From: an uncultured Pseudorhodobacter sp.
Lineage (GTDB): Bacteria > Pseudomonadota > Alphaproteobacteria > Rhodobacterales > Rhodobacteraceae
Reading direction: 5' to 3'
Assembly (NCBI GenBank): GCA_945952425.1
Contig: CAMFIX010000114.1
Location: 1-8,378, forward strand
Length of the DNA: 8,378 bases
The position numbers and the translations under genes are program-made. The first letter of the stretch is position 1, and each line of letters begins with the position of its first letter. The notes under the pieces were generated by a model that had not been told where the DNA came from, ran no database searches, and saw nothing but the letters and a program-made list of their open reading frames with translations. This document shows, piece by piece, positions 6,733 through 8,378 of this stretch.

Positions 6733-7743
6733 TCACTCGCGCAAGTGGCGCAACAGGCCGATCAGTTTCATCTGGAAATGCGCCGTTACCTTCGGGCCGC
6801 GGATCGTGATCGTGCCGAGGCCGGGTTCGACGAAGACGCCGGGGAGCTCCTCGGTGCCGGGCGGGGGCAGGCGGGGGGCGCTGGGGGCAGGGGGTTTGGC
6901 GGGGGCCAGCAGGCGCTCCAGCCGGGCGATCTCGGCCTGGGATTGCAGGGCGGGCTCGGCCTGCAGGCTGTCGGCGATGCGCGGCGCCAGCGAAGGGTCG
7001 GCGTCGAGCGCGCGGGAAAGGGTCAGGCCCAGGCGCTCGGGGATATGGGAAGGAAAGCGCAGGATGCCGTCCAGCGCATGGACGATGCGGAAGAAGGAGC
7101 CGATCTTCGAGCGCTTCGCCCGGCTCGCGCTGGCGAAAAGCCGGGCCATCGCGGTTTGCGTGTCGGGGAAGACGCCAAGCTCGGTGGCGCGCAGGATGAT
7201 CCGGGCGCGTTCGTAGTAAGAGAGGCCGACGCGGAGTTCGTTCTCTTCGACCATGGCGAGATAGGCGGTGGCGGCGGTGTCGGGGCGGCGCAGGATGGCC
7301 AGGACCTCGGCGAAGACCGCGCTTTCGCGCGAGAGGCGGCGGAGCGCGGTCAGCCGCCTCCAGCCCGAGATCAGCCCGTAACGGCCATTGGCCAAGGGCG
7401 TGACCTCGATCGGCACCTGCTGGCCGCGCTGGCGCATCGAGGCCATCAGCGCGTCAAGCTCTTCGGGGTCGGCGGAGACGCGGTCGCGCACCAGGTAAGT
7501 CTCGTCGATCAGATCGAGCGCCAGGGACTGGATCATGCGGCCGCTGTCGCGCGCCTCGGTCAGCTCACGGGCGAGATCGGTCAGGGCCGCCGCCGCGGCA
7601 CTGTCGGCCGCAACCCGGGCAATCGGCGGGGCCCCCAGCGGCGCAAACAGGGCAGGGGGGTCTTGCGCCACCACGGGGGCACTCTCGCCGCCCGCCGGGA
7701 AATCCACCGCACCGGGCACGGTCAGGCGTTTGCGTTTGGCCAT
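6733..7743 (-). CDS. parB: ParB-family partition protein
   Basis: A 336-residue centromere-binding protein of the ParB/RepB/Spo0J type, which with ParA segregates a replicon at division. After a variable, Ala/Pro-rich N-terminus comes the ParB N-terminal domain: LIDETYLVRDR (78-88), DPEELDALMASMRQRGQQVP, and LISGWRRLTALRRL (124-137), matching the GERRxRA-type nucleotide-binding box but with Trp in place of Glu. Next is MVEENELRVGLSYYERA (164-180), the second ParB box. A helix-turn-helix region probably lies around 190-215 (FPDTQTAMARLFASASRAK). A Pro-rich linker (about 290-312) leads to a short C-terminal domain. The ATG at 7743 has a perfect AGGAGG 5 nt upstream, directly abutting a parS-like palindrome. 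It follows parA by 29 nt in the same direction. A plasmid or chromid ParB is more likely than the chromosomal one, given the polysaccharide neighbours and divergent sequence. Confidence 0.88.
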   Translation of the reverse strand: MAKRKRLTVPGAVDFPAGGESAPVVAQDPPALFAPLGAPPIARVAADSAAAAALTDLARELTEARDSGRMIQSLALDLIDETYLVRDRVSADPEELDALMASMRQRGQQVPIEVTPLANGRYGLISGWRRLTALRRLSRESAVFAEVLAILRRPDTAATAYLAMVEENELRVGLSYYERARIILRATELGVFPDTQTAMARLFASASRAKRSKIGSFFRIVHALDGILRFPSHIPERLGLTLSRALDADPSLAPRIADSLQAEPALQSQAEIARLERLLAPAKPPAPSAPRLPPPGTEELPGVFVEPGLGTITIRGPKVTAHFQMKLIGLLRHLRE

Positions 7744-7748
7744 CTGTT

Positions 7749-7754
7749 CCTCCT
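7749..7754 (-). promoter_or_regulatory. Strong parB ribosome binding site touching the palindrome
   Basis: AGGAGG on the minus strand lies 5 nt before the parB ATG, and its first base immediately follows the last base of the 16-bp palindrome. It fixes the parB start and places the palindrome within reach of parB translation control. Confidence 0.8.
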
Positions 7755-7770
7755 GTTTCGCGTGCGAAAC
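7755..7770. promoter_or_regulatory. Putative centromere (parS-like) site between parA and parB
   Basis: GTTTCGCGTGCGAAAC on the plus strand fills the 29-nt gap between the parA stop (7773) and the parB start. It is palindromic but for the central pair, and its reverse complement is identical to the site at 1634-1649. Palindromic partition sites within or beside partition operons are common on alphaproteobacterial plasmids (for example, inside repABC operons), which supports the reading as this replicon's ParB target. In RNA it could fold into a hairpin of 7 base pairs with a tiny or no loop, in practice about 5 to 6 pairs. Confidence 0.65.
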
Positions 7771-7772
7771 GC

Positions 7773-8331
7773 TTAGGCCTTCGCGGCCAGTTCATCCCGC
7801 TTCCAGGCCCCGATCAAGAGCTCCTTCAGCCCGGCATAGGTTTCATCGAAGGTCGCCCGCCCGCGCGCATAGGTCTCGCGGTTGAAATCCCGGTAATCCG
7901 CCTCGTAGATCCCGTTCACCGTTTCCCCAGCCTGGCCGATCAGCGCGGTGAAATCCTGCCGCCAGGGAGACAGGATGCGCCCCATATAGGCCTGGATCAG
8001 CCCCGCCATTTCCGCCTGCTGACCCGCATCATAGCGCGTGATCACCGCCCTGACCGCATCCCATTCGAAACTCAGCTCCGGCCGCCCCAAAGCCCGCGCC
8101 GCGACATTCTCCCCCTCTTCGATCGAGCGGAAGGTCGAATGCAGCATGTCGAAGAACCGCCCCGTCGAATCGAACTCCAGGAAGGACGCCCCCAGAGGCA
8201 CCAGCAAGATATCCGCCGCCGCCAGCCCGTTGATCGTCAGATAGCCAAGCGCCGGGGGCGTATCGAGGAAGATCACGTCATACTGGTCCAGCACCCCATC
8301 CGCCGCCAGCACCTCGGTCAGCGCATCCCAC
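7773..8331 (-). CDS. parA: ParA-family partition ATPase, 5'-truncated by adapter
   Basis: The C-terminal 185 residues of a ParA-type P-loop ATPase, which drives plasmid or chromosome segregation together with ParB. The first recognisable element is YDVIFLDTPPALGYLTINGL, containing the Walker B-like DTPP, followed by AAADILLVPLGASFLEFDSTGRF (in two runs), typical of plasmid ParA/RepA proteins. The Walker A (deviant P-loop) and any N-terminal helix-turn-helix domain are missing because the contig runs into adapter at 8332. An apparent start codon further upstream, giving MCIRDR before the Trp-Asp, is translated adapter and should be discarded. The TAA lies 2 nt from the palindrome preceding parB, so both genes form one operon. 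The full protein would be about 400 residues or more if it carries the usual N-terminal DNA-binding extension. Confidence 0.87.
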
Positions 8332-8378
8332 CTGTCTCTTATACACATCTGACGCTGCCGACGATATGCAGTGTGTAG
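8332..8378. other. Nextera adapter, i5 index and P5 remnant (artefact)
   Basis: CTGTCTCTTATACACATCT (8332-8350) is the Tn5 mosaic end used in Nextera libraries, followed by GACGCTGCCGACGA (8351-8364) of the read primer site. TATGCAGT (8365-8372) is the reverse complement of ACTGCATA, which I recall as a standard i5 index, and GTGTAG begins the P5 tail. None of this belongs to the organism. Confidence 0.97.

Noticed and set aside
7323..7338. Fourth parS-like copy inside parB (CTTTCGCGCGAGAGGC)
   Set aside because: Only the left half matches; the right arm lacks GCGAAAC, so it is not a palindrome.
6064..7776. Plus-strand open frame (570 codons) opposite parB and the GT4-like gene
   Set aside because: The product is Gly/Ala/Asp/Arg-rich, spans two real genes on the other strand and lacks motifs; a GC-driven shadow.
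8139..8378. Plus-strand open frame reaching the contig end
   Set aside because: It is antisense to parA and its last residues are translated adapter.

Overview
The window looks like a short contig from a high-GC alphaproteobacterium, most likely of the Rhodobacterales (Rhodobacter/Paracoccus-like). This rests on the GC- and GCG/GCC-rich codons, an exosortase of the type fused to an EpsI domain, and a ParA/ParB pair resembling those of Rhodobacterales extrachromosomal replicons. Both ends are technical. Bases 1-47 are a poly-G run and bases 8332-8378 are Nextera adapter plus index, so the two terminal genes are cut by artefacts rather than by biology.

Left arm, plus strand: a 5'-truncated GT2 glycosyltransferase (50-769), a second GT2 glycosyltransferase overlapping it by ATGA (766-1764), and a GT4 glycosyltransferase 8 nt further on (1773-2936). 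These form a tight operon for building a surface or exported polysaccharide. Centre and right arm, minus strand, read right to left: parA (partial, 8331-7773), parB (7743-6733), an atypical GT4-like glycosyltransferase (6711-5707), a multi-pass O-acyltransferase broken by a +1 slip in a 10-base G/C run (5686-4651), then, behind a plausible promoter of its own, an exosortase-EpsI fusion (4553-2946). The exosortase gene converges on the GT4 gene with only 9 nt between stop codons.

The genes suggest an exopolysaccharide/exosortase cluster physically joined to a replicon partition module. Glycosyltransferases assemble the glycan, the acyltransferase decorates it, and the exosortase processes sorting-signal proteins made alongside it. 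The partition genes suggest a plasmid or chromid.

The most interesting signal is a 16-bp palindrome, GTTTCGC-RY-GCGAAAC. One copy fills the parA-parB gap directly against the parB ribosome binding site. Two more lie 27 bp apart, in frame, inside the second GT2 gene about 6.1 kb away, where they encode a repeated RFARET peptide. They look like centromere (parS-type) sites for this ParB, two of them embedded in a coding sequence.
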